This document shows, one piece after another, positions 54,591 to 63,349 of a stretch of DNA of 64,000 nucleotides. Within the stretch, counting starts at the first letter, position 1; each line of letters begins with the position of its first letter. The notes beneath the pieces are model-generated. The model had not been told where the DNA came from. It did not search any database and saw nothing but the letters and a program-made list of their open reading frames with translations. Source of the stretch: VRUE01 sp963705635 (GTDB taxonomy: Bacteria; Actinomycetota; Thermoleophilia; Solirubrobacterales; 70-9); contig CAVPKH010000004.1 in assembly GCA_963705635.1 (NCBI GenBank), positions 124,001 through 188,000 of the forward strand, written 5' to 3'. A program made the translations under genes and the position numbers.

Positions 54591-54661
54591 GACGGGCATG
54601 CCACGACTGTGGCACTCGCGGCGTCACGCGTGGCGCGCAGCGTTTGACGGATATGTGACGC

Positions 54662-56248
54662 CTATGGGCCGGGAGTGCGCTCGACCACTGCCTCGGCGGT
54701 GGCCGCCTCGGCCTCGCGGATCGCCGCGCCCTCCAGGGCATTGGAGAGGGCGCGGACGTAGGCGCGAGCAGATGCCTCGAGGATGTCCGTGGCCACGCCC
54801 TGGCCCGTGGCCAGGCGACCGGCAGCGCGCAGCATCACCGTCACCTGGCCGAGGGCGTCCTCGCCCCCGGTCACCGCCTCCACCGTGTACTGGCGCAGAT
54901 CGCACTCGGTTCCGGCCGCCTTCTGGATCGCGTGGAAGATCGCGTCGACCGGGCCGTCACCGCTCGACTCTCCCACCGCCTCCTCGCCGGAGGGCATCTT
55001 CACCGCGACCCGGGCCAGCGGCTCGCGCCGCGAGCCCGCCTCGACCTCGAACCAGGCCAGCTCGTGGGCATCGGCCTTCTCGCGCATCTCGTCGGAGACG
55101 ATCGCCTCAAGGTCCAGGGCCGTCACCTGCTTCTTGCGGTCGGCGATCTCCTTGAAGCGCTTGAAGGCGGCGTTGAGCGCGTTGCCCTCGACCTTGAAGC
55201 CCAGCTGGTTCAGCGCGTCGCGCAGGGCGTGGCGGCCGGAGTGCTTGCCCAGCACGATCGAGTTCGACTCTAGGCCGACCTCGGTCGCGTCCATGATCTC
55301 GTAGGTGGTGCGCTCCTTCAGCACGCCGTCCTGGTGGATCCCGGACTCGTGGGCGAAGGCGTTGCGGCCGACGATCGCCTTGTTGGGCTGGATCGCGTAG
55401 CCGGTCAGGCGCGAGACCATGCGGCTGGTGCGGGCAAGCTCGCGCGTAGTGACGCCGGTGTTCAGACCGTGCACGTCATCGCGGGTGCGGACCAGCATCA
55501 CGATCTCCTCCAGCGAGCAGTTCCCGGCCCGCTCACCAATGCCGTTGACGGCGCACTCGACCTGGCGGGCTCCCGCCAGCACGCCCGCGTAGGAGTTGGC
55601 GACGGCCAAGCCCAGGTCGTCGTGGCAGTGAACCGACATCTCGACCTCGCGCAACGCCGGCACCAGCTCGTAGAGACGGCGGAAGTAGTCCGCGTACTCC
55701 TCGGGCGTGGTGTAACCCACGGTGTCGGGGATGTTGATCGTGGTCGCGCCCTCTTCAACCGCGATCGCGCAGACCTCGGCGGTGAACTCGATCTCGGCGC
55801 GGGTTGCGTCCATCGGCGAGAACTCGACGTCCTCGCAGTAGGACTTGGCCATGGTCACGGCGGCGCGGGCCTGACCCTTGACGTCCTCGCGGTCGGTCTG
55901 CAACTGGTGCTCGATGTGGATGTCGGAGGTGGAGATGAAGGTGTGGATGCGCGGTCGCGCCGCGTCCTTGATCGCCCCCCAGGCGGCGTCGATGTCGGCC
56001 TTGTGGGTGCGAGCCAGGCCGCAGACCACCGGGCCCTCGACCCCGCGGGCGATCGCCTCGACCGCCTCGAAATCGCCGGGGGACGTAATCGGGAAGCCAG
56101 CCTCGATCACGTCGACCCCGAGGCGAGCGAGCTGCTGGGCGATCTCCACCTTCTCCGCCGTGTTCAGCGAAATCCCGGGCGACTGCTCTCCGTCGCGCAG
56201 TGTGGTGTCAAAGATGTGGACGCGGTTTGCGTCGGGTGCGGGTGTCAC
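54662..56248 (-). CDS. leuA: 2-isopropylmalate synthase
   Basis: The 528-aa protein starts at GTG 56248 after GGAGGAGG. It has VHIFDTTLRDGEQSPGISLN, DVIEAGFPITSPGDFEAVEAI, HTFISTSDIHIEHQL, TINIPDTVGYTTPEEYADYF, the metal motif SVHCHDDLGLAVANSYAGVLAG with VECAVNGIGERAGNCSLEEIVM, and the FAHESGIHQDGVLKERTTYEI segment. The C-terminal regulatory domain (from about residue 400) binds leucine in this family. It makes the first leucine-specific intermediate. A Leu-rich leader ORF precedes it. Confidence 0.97.
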   Translation of the reverse strand: MTPAPDANRVHIFDTTLRDGEQSPGISLNTAEKVEIAQQLARLGVDVIEAGFPITSPGDFEAVEAIARGVEGPVVCGLARTHKADIDAAWGAIKDAARPRIHTFISTSDIHIEHQLQTDREDVKGQARAAVTMAKSYCEDVEFSPMDATRAEIEFTAEVCAIAVEEGATTINIPDTVGYTTPEEYADYFRRLYELVPALREVEMSVHCHDDLGLAVANSYAGVLAGARQVECAVNGIGERAGNCSLEEIVMLVRTRDDVHGLNTGVTTRELARTSRMVSRLTGYAIQPNKAIVGRNAFAHESGIHQDGVLKERTTYEIMDATEVGLESNSIVLGKHSGRHALRDALNQLGFKVEGNALNAAFKRFKEIADRKKQVTALDLEAIVSDEMREKADAHELAWFEVEAGSRREPLARVAVKMPSGEEAVGESSGDGPVDAIFHAIQKAAGTECDLRQYTVEAVTGGEDALGQVTVMLRAAGRLATGQGVATDILEASARAYVRALSNALEGAAIREAEAATAEAVVERTPGP

Positions 56249-56315
56249 GGGGTCCTCCTCCTTCTCTGCTTCGCTCGAATGACCTTGTCTCTCGCGGCTA
56301 TCGCGCCGCCCAGCG

Positions 56316-56375
56316 CTATTCCCCCCGAGGGGGGAGGAGAAGGAGAAGCGCGAGGCTGTGATTCCGGTACGTCAT
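56316..56375 (-). CDS. leuL: leuA leader peptide with attenuator features
   Basis: A 19-codon ORF on the minus strand reads MTYRNHSLALLLLLPPRGE, ending TAG at 56316-56318. It has six Leu codons, five of them consecutive. Immediately after the Leu run the RNA forms a stem of C and G runs (56321-56334) that includes the stop-proximal codons, and a second stem, GCGGC...GCCGC, follows. The ORF lies 67 nt upstream of leuA. This is the classical layout of leucine-dependent transcription or translation attenuation. The start codon lacks a strong ribosome-binding site. Confidence 0.75.
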   Translation of the reverse strand: MTYRNHSLALLLLLPPRGE

Positions 56376-56467
56376 TCGGTCGCCTGAGCTTAGCGTAGGC
56401 TGCCGCCATCGACAACGAAGGCTCGGCAACGTCGATCCCCCGTTCAACCTGGTTTGCCCTGCTCGCG

Positions 56468-57817
56468 ATGGGCATGGCAGTGGTGGTGATCGCCAATGAC
56501 TTCTCCGCAATCAACGTCGCTCTGCCGACGATGGAGAAGGACTTCGACACCAACATCAACACGATCCAGTGGGTGGTCAACGCCTACGCCCTGACCTTCG
56601 GCGTGATGATCGTCACCGGTGGCCGGCTGGCAGACATGTTCGGACGCCGCAACGCCTTCTTCCTCGGCACCGCGATCTTCGCCTCGATGTCGGCGCTGGG
56701 CGGGGCGGCGCAGACCGAGACCTGGCTGATCGCGACTCGCACCCTGATGGGGATCGGCGGGGCGCTGATGTGGCCGGCGATCCTCGGCATGACCTACGCC
56801 CTGCTGCCCGAAGACAAGGCGGGCCTGGCCGGCGGCATCATCATCGGCGCCGCCGGTCTCGGCAACGCGATCGGGCCGCTGATCGGCGGCGTCCTCACCG
56901 ATGCGCTCAGCTGGCGCTGGATCTTCTTCGTCAACGTGCCGATCTCCGCCTTCGCGGTCCTGATCACCTATCGCCTGGTCAGAGTTGCCGAGCCCAACAC
57001 CGGCGAGCAGCGGATCGACTATCCGGGGATCGCGACGATCTCGATCGGCCTCGTCTCGCTGCTCGTCGCCCTCGACCAGATTGACGACTGGGGCTTCGGC
57101 GATCCGCGGGTGATCGGGCTGCTGATCCTCTCCGCGATCCTGCTCGCCTGCTTCGTCCCGATCGAGCGCCGCGCCGGGCTCAACGCCCTGGTCCCGCGCG
57201 CGGTGATGGCCAACGAGAGCTTCCGCGCCTCCTGCCTGGCGATCCTGCTGATGTCGGCGACCTTCTTCGCCGCGCTGCTCTACCTGCCGCAGTTCATGCA
57301 GACCCGGCTCGGCTATTCGCCGCTGGAGGCGGGCCTCGGGATGCTGCCCTTCCTGGCGACCTTCGCAGGCGTCTCTTTCGTCGCCGGGCCGCTCTACAAC
57401 CGGCTTGGCGCCAAGGTCCTGGCGGCGGTCGGCGCCGCCTGCATCACCGTCTCTCCCTTCGTCTTCTCGCTGGTCGGCACCAACTCGCACTACAGCTCGC
57501 TGATCGTCGGCATGGTCGTGCTCGGGATCGGGATCGGCAGCTTCTACCCGACGGCCACCACTGCGGGCGTGACCTCGGTTGACGACTCGCAGACCAGCCT
57601 CGCCGGCGGCATCGTCTACATGTTCCAGATCGCCGGCGGCTCGATCGGCCTCGGCCTGACCACAGCCGTGTTCTCCGCGCAGGCCTCGTTCGTCGACGGG
57701 ATTCAGGCCGCATTCAGGCTCGATGCGGCGCTCTCGCTGGTTGGCTTCCTCGTCGCGCTCTTCTTCGTCGGCGGCCGCTTGATCGGCCGCCGTGCGGGCG
57801 AAGGCGCCGCTGCATAA
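56468..57817 (+). CDS. MFS exporter, DHA2 (EmrB/QacA-like) family
   Basis: The 449-aa protein has about 14 hydrophobic helices. The DHA2 motifs are present: NVALPTMEKDF, TIQWVVNAYALTFGVMIVTGGRLADMFGRRNAFFLGT (motif A), RTLMGIGGALMWPAIL and the antiporter motif GLGNAIGPLIGGVLTD (motif C) followed by WRWIFFVNVPI. It likely exports toxic compounds by proton exchange. From ATG 56468 the first helix looks slightly shortened; the frame is open back to TAG at 56394 with WFALLA just before, but no ATG, GTG or TTG is in frame there. It is divergent from leuA. Confidence 0.88.
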   Translation: MGMAVVVIANDFSAINVALPTMEKDFDTNINTIQWVVNAYALTFGVMIVTGGRLADMFGRRNAFFLGTAIFASMSALGGAAQTETWLIATRTLMGIGGALMWPAILGMTYALLPEDKAGLAGGIIIGAAGLGNAIGPLIGGVLTDALSWRWIFFVNVPISAFAVLITYRLVRVAEPNTGEQRIDYPGIATISIGLVSLLVALDQIDDWGFGDPRVIGLLILSAILLACFVPIERRAGLNALVPRAVMANESFRASCLAILLMSATFFAALLYLPQFMQTRLGYSPLEAGLGMLPFLATFAGVSFVAGPLYNRLGAKVLAAVGAACITVSPFVFSLVGTNSHYSSLIVGMVVLGIGIGSFYPTATTAGVTSVDDSQTSLAGGIVYMFQIAGGSIGLGLTTAVFSAQASFVDGIQAAFRLDAALSLVGFLVALFFVGGRLIGRRAGEGAAA

Positions 57818-57850
57818 GAGGGACGCGTGCGGGGTTTCGCCCAGGGCCTC

Positions 57851-58420
57851 CTAGAGCTGCGGACGGAGATCCTGGCGGATGTTGTTGGTGCCGGACCCGC
57901 CGCTCAGCAGGTCGTTGCCGGGGCCGCCGCGCAGGGCGTCTTCTCCCGACCCGCCATAGAGCGAATCGTTGCCCAGGCCGCCGAAGATGACGTCGTTGCC
58001 GCCCCGTCCGGCCAGGTGGTCGTTGCCTTCGCCGCCGAGCAGCTTGTCGGCGCCGCTGCCGCCGACGAGCGTGTCGCGGCCCGGCCCGCCGCGCATCGTC
58101 ACCGGAATCGCCACGGCGCTGGAGACCGCCACCGAGTCGTCACCACTGCCGGCGTTGACCTCGAAGCCGGCTACCAGCGGCGCTTTGCAGACCAGCTCGT
58201 TCGCGTTGCCGGGGGTGTTTTCACAAACCGTGCCGCCGACTTCCAGCGGCACGGCCGAGTCGATCACGTAGCTGAAGCCATCGGGGGTGAGCCAGATGTG
58301 GATCATGTTCTGCGCCGTGCCCCCCGCCAGGACCACGGTGTAGGTGGAGCTTTCGGCGCGCGCCGCCGTTGCGGTCTGGGCCGCCAGGATCGCCAGCAAG
58401 ATCAGGATCGCCTTCTTCAT
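57851..58420 (-). CDS. Secreted RTX-like calcium-binding repeat protein
   Basis: The 189-aa protein starts at ATG 58420 with a signal peptide (MKKAILILLAILAAQTATAARA). Residues from about 110 carry RTX nonapeptides GGxGxDxLxGG in a row: GGPGRDTLVGGSGADKLLGG, GEGNDHLAGRGGNDVIFGG, LGNDSLYGGSGEDALRGG, PGNDLLSGGSG. These form a calcium-binding beta roll. The part before the repeats has a VCENTPGNANELVCKAP Cys pair. It has no catalytic domain and no type I exporter nearby. Confidence 0.88.
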   Translation of the reverse strand: MKKAILILLAILAAQTATAARAESSTYTVVLAGGTAQNMIHIWLTPDGFSYVIDSAVPLEVGGTVCENTPGNANELVCKAPLVAGFEVNAGSGDDSVAVSSAVAIPVTMRGGPGRDTLVGGSGADKLLGGEGNDHLAGRGGNDVIFGGLGNDSLYGGSGEDALRGGPGNDLLSGGSGTNNIRQDLRPQL

Positions 58421-58458
58421 CGCAAACACCCCGCCACCGCCCGAAGCTGGGCGGGCAC

Positions 58459-59493
58459 CTATGTTGGGAACAACACGACCTTGCCGACGTTGCGGCGCTC
58501 GGCGATGAATTTGTGCGCGTCGCCGGCGCGCTCGAAGGGGAAAGCCTCGGCGACCACCGGTTCCAGGCGACCGGCCTCCAGGTCGGCCAGCAGCGGCTCG
58601 GTGAGGCGGTCGAGGCTGCCCTCGCGATCCCACCACTTGAGCATGTTGAGGCCGAAGATGCCCTTGTTCTCGTTCATCAGGGCCAGGCTCTTCCACCAGG
58701 GGATCGTCGCCCACGGCATCTTGATCAGGCTCTTCACGGCGGCGGCGAGATCGCGACCGCTTTCATTCGAGGCCTCGGAGAGTCCGTACATGACCAGGCG
58801 GCCGCCAGCGCGCAGCAGGCGGTAGTCCTTGCGGAAAGAGGTCGGGCCGAGCGCGTCGATGATCAGGTCGACGCCCTCGCCGCCGCTGAGGCGCATCGCC
58901 TCGGCCTCGAAGTCCTGGTTGCGGTAGTCGATCGGGTGGGCGACGCCCTGGGCCCGAATCGCGTCGTGCTTGGAGGGTGATGCGGTGCCGTAGATCTCGG
59001 CGCCGGCGTTGCGGGCGATCTGCGTGGCGGCGATGCCGACACCCCCGGCCGCGGCGTGAATCAGGACGCGGTCGCCCTCGCGCAGGCTGCCCATGATGAT
59101 CAGCGCCGCGTAGGCGGTGCCGTAGTTGACCGGGAAGGCCGCCCCCTGCTCAAAGCTGAGCTTCTCCGGCAGCGGCAGTATCTGCGCCTCGGGAACGGTG
59201 ACCAGCTCGGCTTGACCACCGAAGCGGGTGCCGGCCATGACGCGGTCGCCGAGCGCGTAGGCGCTCACCCCCTCGCCGACCGACTCGACCGTTCCGGCGA
59301 CCTCGTAGCCCATCACGCAGGGGGGTTTTGGCGCATCGGGGTAGAGGCCCAGCCGCGCCATCGTGTCGGCGAAGTTGATCCCCGCCGCCTTGACCGCGAT
59401 CCGCACCTCGCCCGGGCCGACGGACGGATCGGGCCGCTCCTGCACCTGGAGCACCTCGTACCCACCCGTTCCTGTCTGCACCAGCGCCTTCAC
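58459..59493 (-). CDS. Zinc-independent quinone oxidoreductase (MDR superfamily, VAT-1-like)
   Basis: The 344-aa protein has the quinone-reductase opening MKALVQTGTGGYEVLQVQERPDP, KAAGINFADTMARLGLYP, VMGYEVAGTVESVGEGV, the AAFPVNYGTAYAAL segment and the NADPH motif VLIHAAAGGVGIAATQIARNAGA. It lacks the zinc-ligand cysteines of alcohol dehydrogenases. An insert with KMPWATIPWWKSLALMNENKGIFG before the last helices is typical of VAT-1-like members. It reduces quinones or enones with NADPH. It lies 28 nt downstream of serA. Confidence 0.9.
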   Translation of the reverse strand: MKALVQTGTGGYEVLQVQERPDPSVGPGEVRIAVKAAGINFADTMARLGLYPDAPKPPCVMGYEVAGTVESVGEGVSAYALGDRVMAGTRFGGQAELVTVPEAQILPLPEKLSFEQGAAFPVNYGTAYAALIIMGSLREGDRVLIHAAAGGVGIAATQIARNAGAEIYGTASPSKHDAIRAQGVAHPIDYRNQDFEAEAMRLSGGEGVDLIIDALGPTSFRKDYRLLRAGGRLVMYGLSEASNESGRDLAAAVKSLIKMPWATIPWWKSLALMNENKGIFGLNMLKWWDREGSLDRLTEPLLADLEAGRLEPVVAEAFPFERAGDAHKFIAERRNVGKVVLFPT

Positions 59494-59521
59494 GGCGCAA
59501 GCCTACTTGACCGGTGGTGCG

Positions 59522-61102
59522 CTAGAGGTCGACCGAGTGGCCGACGGAGAAGCCGTCGAGCTGGAGGATCTTGGCGATCGTCTCGTCGTTGACTGGGGCG
59601 TCGGTCGTCAGCGCCATCACCGCACTCTCCCCTCCCGGCTCGGCACCGACCGCGGCGGAGGCGATGTTGACGCCCTCCTCGCCGAACATCGTGCCAACCC
59701 GGCCGATCATCCCCGGCCGGTCGGCGTAGCGGAAGACCGCCAGGTGCTCGGCGAAGGGCAGGTAGAAGCCCTCACCGAGGGCGGAGACGAGATAGGGCTC
59801 GTTGCGCGGGCCGACCCCGGTGCCGGCGACCTCGATCTCCTCGCCGCCGGCGCGGAGGCGAACCGTGACCAGCTCGGTGAAGTCCTCGGAGCTCGCGTCC
59901 TTGGTCTCGACCAGCTCGATCCCGCGCTCCTCCGCCATCTGCGGCGCGTTGACCAGGTTGACCGGCTCCTCGGTGTTGCCGGAGAGGATGCCGACGAGGA
60001 CGGCAACGCCAAGCAGGCGGGTGTCGTGCTGGGCCAGTTTGCCGCGGAACTCGGCCGCGACACCGTCGATCGAGCCCTCGACCAAGCCCTCGGCAAGCCG
60101 CCCGAGCTTTTCGCAGAGCGGCACGAAGGGCGCCAGGGCCTCCATTTCCTCGGGCCGCACGGCGGCGATGTTGACCGCGTTGGTGACGACGCCGCCGGTC
60201 AGCGCCGCGGTCACCTGCTCGGCGGTGACGATGCCGGCGCGATCCTGCGCCTCAGCCGTCGAGGCGCCGAGATGGGGCGTGACGACGACGTCCTCACGGG
60301 CGAAGATCGGGTGGTCGGTGAAGGGCTCGGCGGGGAAGACGTCAAGGGCGGCGCCGCCGACCTTGCCCGACTCGAGGCCGGCGGTGAGCGCGTCGAGGTC
60401 GACCAGCTCGCCGCGGGCGCAGTTGACGATGCGCACGCCGCTCTTCATCGCGGCGATCGCCTCGGCATCGATCAGGTTCGTCGTCTCCGGCGTCTTCGGC
60501 ACGTGGACGGTGACCACGTCGGCGCGCCCGAAGAGCTCCTCGAGGCTGTCGACGCCGTCGACCGCCAGCTCGCGGAAGCGCTCGGCGGAGACGAACTTGT
60601 CGAAGGCGATCACCTCCATCTCGAAGGCCTGGGCTCGCCGGGCCACGAGCTGGCCGATGCGGCCGAAGCCGACGATGCCGATCGTCTTGCCGTAGAGCTC
60701 GGCGCCCTTGAAGCGAGCCCGGTCCCAGCGACCGTCGACGAGCGCCCCGTGGGCCTGGGGGACGTTGCGGAAGAGGGCGAGGGCGAGGGCGAGGGTGTGC
60801 TCGGCGGCGGCGACCGAGTTCGATTCGGGCGCGTTGGCGACGACGATGCCGCGGCGCGTCGCGGCGGGAATGTCGACGTTGTCGACGCCGGTGCCGGCGC
60901 GGCCGATCACCTTGAGGTTGGTGGCGCGCTCGATCAGCTCGGGGGTCAGCTTGGTCGCGGATCGAATCAGGATCGCGTCGTAGGCGCCGATCGCCTCGCC
61001 CAGCTCCTCGTCGGACATCTCGAGGCCGAGATCGACGTCGAAGTTCTGCCGCAGCAGCTCGACGCCCGAGTCGGCGATCTTCTCCTTGACCAAGACCTTC
61101 AC
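59522..61102 (-). CDS. serA: D-3-phosphoglycerate dehydrogenase
   Basis: The 526-aa protein starts at GTG 61102 (VKVLVKEKIADSGVELLRQ), overlapping the serC stop (GTGA). It has DAILIRSATKLTPELIE, IGRAGTGVDNVDIPAATRRGI, NSVAAAEHTLALALA, NAD-binding TIGIVGFGRIGQLVARRA, VNCARGELVDLDAL, the catalytic HLGASTAEAQDRAGI, then the intervening allosteric domain and a C-terminal ACT domain (YADRPGMIGRVGTMFGEEGVNIASAAVG). This is the long mycobacterial-type SerA, which is serine-inhibited. It is the first step of serine synthesis. Confidence 0.97.
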   Translation of the reverse strand: MKVLVKEKIADSGVELLRQNFDVDLGLEMSDEELGEAIGAYDAILIRSATKLTPELIERATNLKVIGRAGTGVDNVDIPAATRRGIVVANAPESNSVAAAEHTLALALALFRNVPQAHGALVDGRWDRARFKGAELYGKTIGIVGFGRIGQLVARRAQAFEMEVIAFDKFVSAERFRELAVDGVDSLEELFGRADVVTVHVPKTPETTNLIDAEAIAAMKSGVRIVNCARGELVDLDALTAGLESGKVGGAALDVFPAEPFTDHPIFAREDVVVTPHLGASTAEAQDRAGIVTAEQVTAALTGGVVTNAVNIAAVRPEEMEALAPFVPLCEKLGRLAEGLVEGSIDGVAAEFRGKLAQHDTRLLGVAVLVGILSGNTEEPVNLVNAPQMAEERGIELVETKDASSEDFTELVTVRLRAGGEEIEVAGTGVGPRNEPYLVSALGEGFYLPFAEHLAVFRYADRPGMIGRVGTMFGEEGVNIASAAVGAEPGGESAVMALTTDAPVNDETIAKILQLDGFSVGHSVDL

Positions 61103-62241
61103 CTTCGAGCCTCCCCCACGTTGTCGACCACCCAATCGATGCAGGCGGTCAGGGCTTCCACATCAGCCGGCTCGACCGCCGGGAACATGCCGATCCGCAG
61201 CTGGTTGCGCCCCAGCTTGCGGTACGGCTCGACGTCGACGATGCCATTGGCCCGCAGCGTCGCGGCAACGGCGGCAGCGTCGACGGAATCGTCGAAGTCG
61301 ATCGTGCCAACGACCAGCGAGCGCTTGGCCGGGTCGGCGACGAAGGGCGAGGCGAAGGCAGTGCGCTCGGCCCAGCCGTAGAGGTGGCTCGATGAGGCCG
61401 AGGTGCGCTGCACGCAGCCGTCGAGGCCGCCGAGGGAGAACATCCACTCGACCTGGTCCGCGAGCAGCAGCAGGGTCGCCAGCGCCGGCGTGTTGTAGGT
61501 CTGCTCCTTGCGCGAGTTCTCGAGCGCGGTCTGCAGCGAGAGGAAGGCGGGCTGCCAGCGGCCGTCGGCGCCGTCGAGCTGCTCGATCCGCGCGATCGCC
61601 GCCGGACTGAGCAGGGCCAGCCAGATGCCGCCATCGGCGCCGAACGCCTTCTGCGGCGCGAAGTAGTAGGCGTCGGTCTGGCCCACGTCGACCGGCAGGC
61701 CGCCGGCGCCCGAGGTGGCGTCGACGAGGACGAGGGCGTCAGCGGCACCCTGAGGGCGCTCAACCGCGACCATCACCCCGGTCGAGGTCTCGTTGTGGGC
61801 CCAGGCGATCGCGTCGGCGGCGGGGTCGGCGCTCGGCGCGGGAGCGTCACCGGGATCGGCCTCGACCACGATCGGGTCGGCGAGGAAGGGCGCTGCGGCG
61901 GTCACCTTGGCGAACTTCTGCGAGAACTCGCCGTAGCTGAGGTGAAGGGAGCGATCGCGCACCAGCCAGGCCGCGGCGGCGTCCCAGAAGGCGGTGGTGC
62001 CGCCATTGCCGAGCGCCACCTCGTAGCCATCGGGCAGGCCGAAGAGCTCGGCAAGGCCGCCCCGCACCCGGCCGACCAGGTCGCGGACGGGCTTCTGGCG
62101 GTGCGAGGTGCCCATCAAGGCGGACTGCTCGGCCAGCCGCGCGAGCGCCTCCGGCCGCACCTTCGACGGCCCGCAGCCAAAGCGCCCGTCGGCAGGCTTG
62201 AGCTCGGCGGGGATTTGGGCGGTGTCCGTTGCTTGGGTCAT
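61099..62241 (-). CDS. serC: Phosphoserine aminotransferase
   Basis: The 380-aa protein has PADGRFGCGPSKVRPEALARLAEQ, MGTSHRQKPVRDLVGRVRGGL, LGNGGTTAFWDAAAAWLV, AWAHNETSTGVMV, the PLP lysine in YYFAPQKAFGADGGIWLALLSP, and YNTPALATLLLLADQV. This is the actinobacterial-type SerC in the class V aminotransferase family. It is overlapped by serA, giving a serC-serA unit. It converts phosphohydroxypyruvate to phosphoserine with glutamate. Confidence 0.96.
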   Translation of the reverse strand: MTQATDTAQIPAELKPADGRFGCGPSKVRPEALARLAEQSALMGTSHRQKPVRDLVGRVRGGLAELFGLPDGYEVALGNGGTTAFWDAAAAWLVRDRSLHLSYGEFSQKFAKVTAAAPFLADPIVVEADPGDAPAPSADPAADAIAWAHNETSTGVMVAVERPQGAADALVLVDATSGAGGLPVDVGQTDAYYFAPQKAFGADGGIWLALLSPAAIARIEQLDGADGRWQPAFLSLQTALENSRKEQTYNTPALATLLLLADQVEWMFSLGGLDGCVQRTSASSSHLYGWAERTAFASPFVADPAKRSLVVGTIDFDDSVDAAAVAATLRANGIVDVEPYRKLGRNQLRIGMFPAVEPADVEALTACIDWVVDNVGEARR

Positions 62242-62411
62242 TGGTATCCAGCGCCAAGTGCAAGGTGCAAGGTGGACAGTTGGCGCGGCGGCCTAGGTTA
62301 TTGACCGGCGCGGGTGGACTCCCTCCGGGGTCTGCGCCGACGCTGGCCAGGCTTGATCGCGCTGACTAGGGTGGGCGAAATCGGGTCAATCCCTATCGAG
62401 ACGGAGGACAG

Positions 62412-62750
62412 ATGGAGGCGTCAACACAGCCAGGTGCACCCTACGAGTCACAGCGAGGCTTCATCGAGTCGTTGATGGACACGCGGTTCGACAGCCTGAT
62501 CACTCCAAAGCTGATCCGGTTCCTCTACGTGGTCAGCATCGTCGTGCTTGCGATCGGCACGCTGGTCACGATCGCCGCCGCCTTCACGGACAAAGCGAGC
62601 ACCGGAATCCTCGTCCTTGTCTTTGCGCCGCTGGTCGCCCTCATCTACCTGATCGTCGTGCGGCTCTGGCTCGAGCTGATCGTGGTCACCTTCAAGATCC
62701 GCGAGGCAGCGGACCAAATCGCCGGCAACACCCGGCAACCCACCGCTTAG
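62412..62750 (+). CDS. DUF4282 membrane protein
   Basis: The 112-aa protein has a soluble N-terminus and two membrane helices (about residues 36-58 and 68-90). The family segments are GFIESLMDTRFDSLITPKLIRFLYVV and LVFAPLVALIYLIVVRLWLELIVVTFKI. ACGGAGGAC before the ATG is a good ribosome-binding site. DUF4282 proteins have no known function. It lies 10 nt upstream of the cupin gene and is probably co-transcribed with it; divergent from serC. Confidence 0.88.
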   Translation: MEASTQPGAPYESQRGFIESLMDTRFDSLITPKLIRFLYVVSIVVLAIGTLVTIAAAFTDKASTGILVLVFAPLVALIYLIVVRLWLELIVVTFKIREAADQIAGNTRQPTA

Positions 62751-62760
62751 ACTGCCCAGC

Positions 62761-63195
62761 ATGAGCGACAAGACGGAGCAGTCAGTGACGAAAGGCGACG
62801 GCTACGCCGTCGCGAATCTCAGCGACCTTGGCGATGGGCCGGGATTTCGCAAGATCCGCAAGGAGCTGGGCGTCACCGCGTTCGGCGTCAACGCGATCGT
62901 GCTGCCGCCTTCCTACTCGACCGGCGGCCACTACCACGACGAGCAGGAGGAGCTCTACTTCCTCCACAGCGGCCAGATGGCGATCGAGTTCGGCGACGGC
63001 AGCAAGCACGAGCTGCAGCCGGGCGGCCTGGCCTGGGTCGACGCCTCGACCGTGCGCAAGCTGCACAACCTCAGCGACTCCGAAGACGCGGTCTACGTGA
63101 TCGTCGGCGGCAAGGACGGCTACGTGGGGCGGGACGGGAAACTGCCCGAGGGCGAGACGCGATTCGGCGCCGACGGGCCACCTGGGGCTGCGTAA
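62761..63195 (+). CDS. Single-domain cupin protein
   Basis: The 144-aa protein has the cupin motifs: STGGHYHDEQEELYFLHSGQMAIEF (metal-binding His-His-Glu) and the second motif with LQPGGLAWVDASTVRKLHN (His). Such proteins bind a metal and act as isomerases, dioxygenases or simple sensors; nothing here tells which. It follows the DUF4282 gene by 10 nt. Its end is 490 nt from the convergent ilvC end, and this gap holds the paired palindromic elements. Confidence 0.85.
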   Translation: MSDKTEQSVTKGDGYAVANLSDLGDGPGFRKIRKELGVTAFGVNAIVLPPSYSTGGHYHDEQEELYFLHSGQMAIEFGDGSKHELQPGGLAWVDASTVRKLHNLSDSEDAVYVIVGGKDGYVGRDGKLPEGETRFGADGPPGAA

Positions 63196-63207
63196 CGCGG
63201 GTGGGGT

Positions 63208-63349
63208 AGGAGCCTGGTCGGTCTCCAGGGGAATTGACACCCCACCGCCTGCGGCGGTGGGGTGAATTTGGTGCGTGGCTGCGCCACGCATTCACCGGAT
63301 TGCATTTCCGCCGCTTCGCGACATTCCCCTGGAGACCGACCAGGCTCCT
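63208..63349 (-). repeat. Palindromic structured element, copy 1 (read on minus strand)
   Basis: Perfect 27-nt inverted repeats (63208-63234 and 63323-63349; AGGAGCCTGGTCGG...) enclose a core. Read on the minus strand the core is GAATGTCGCGAAGCGG, CGGAAATGCAATCCGG, a hairpin with loop GCA (GCGTGGC...GCCACGC), ATTCACCCC, a second hairpin (ACCGCC-GCA-GGCGGT), then GGGGTGTCAATTCC. The conserved core is the same as in copy 2, while every stem differs. No open reading frame of known type is present. Confidence 0.85.
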
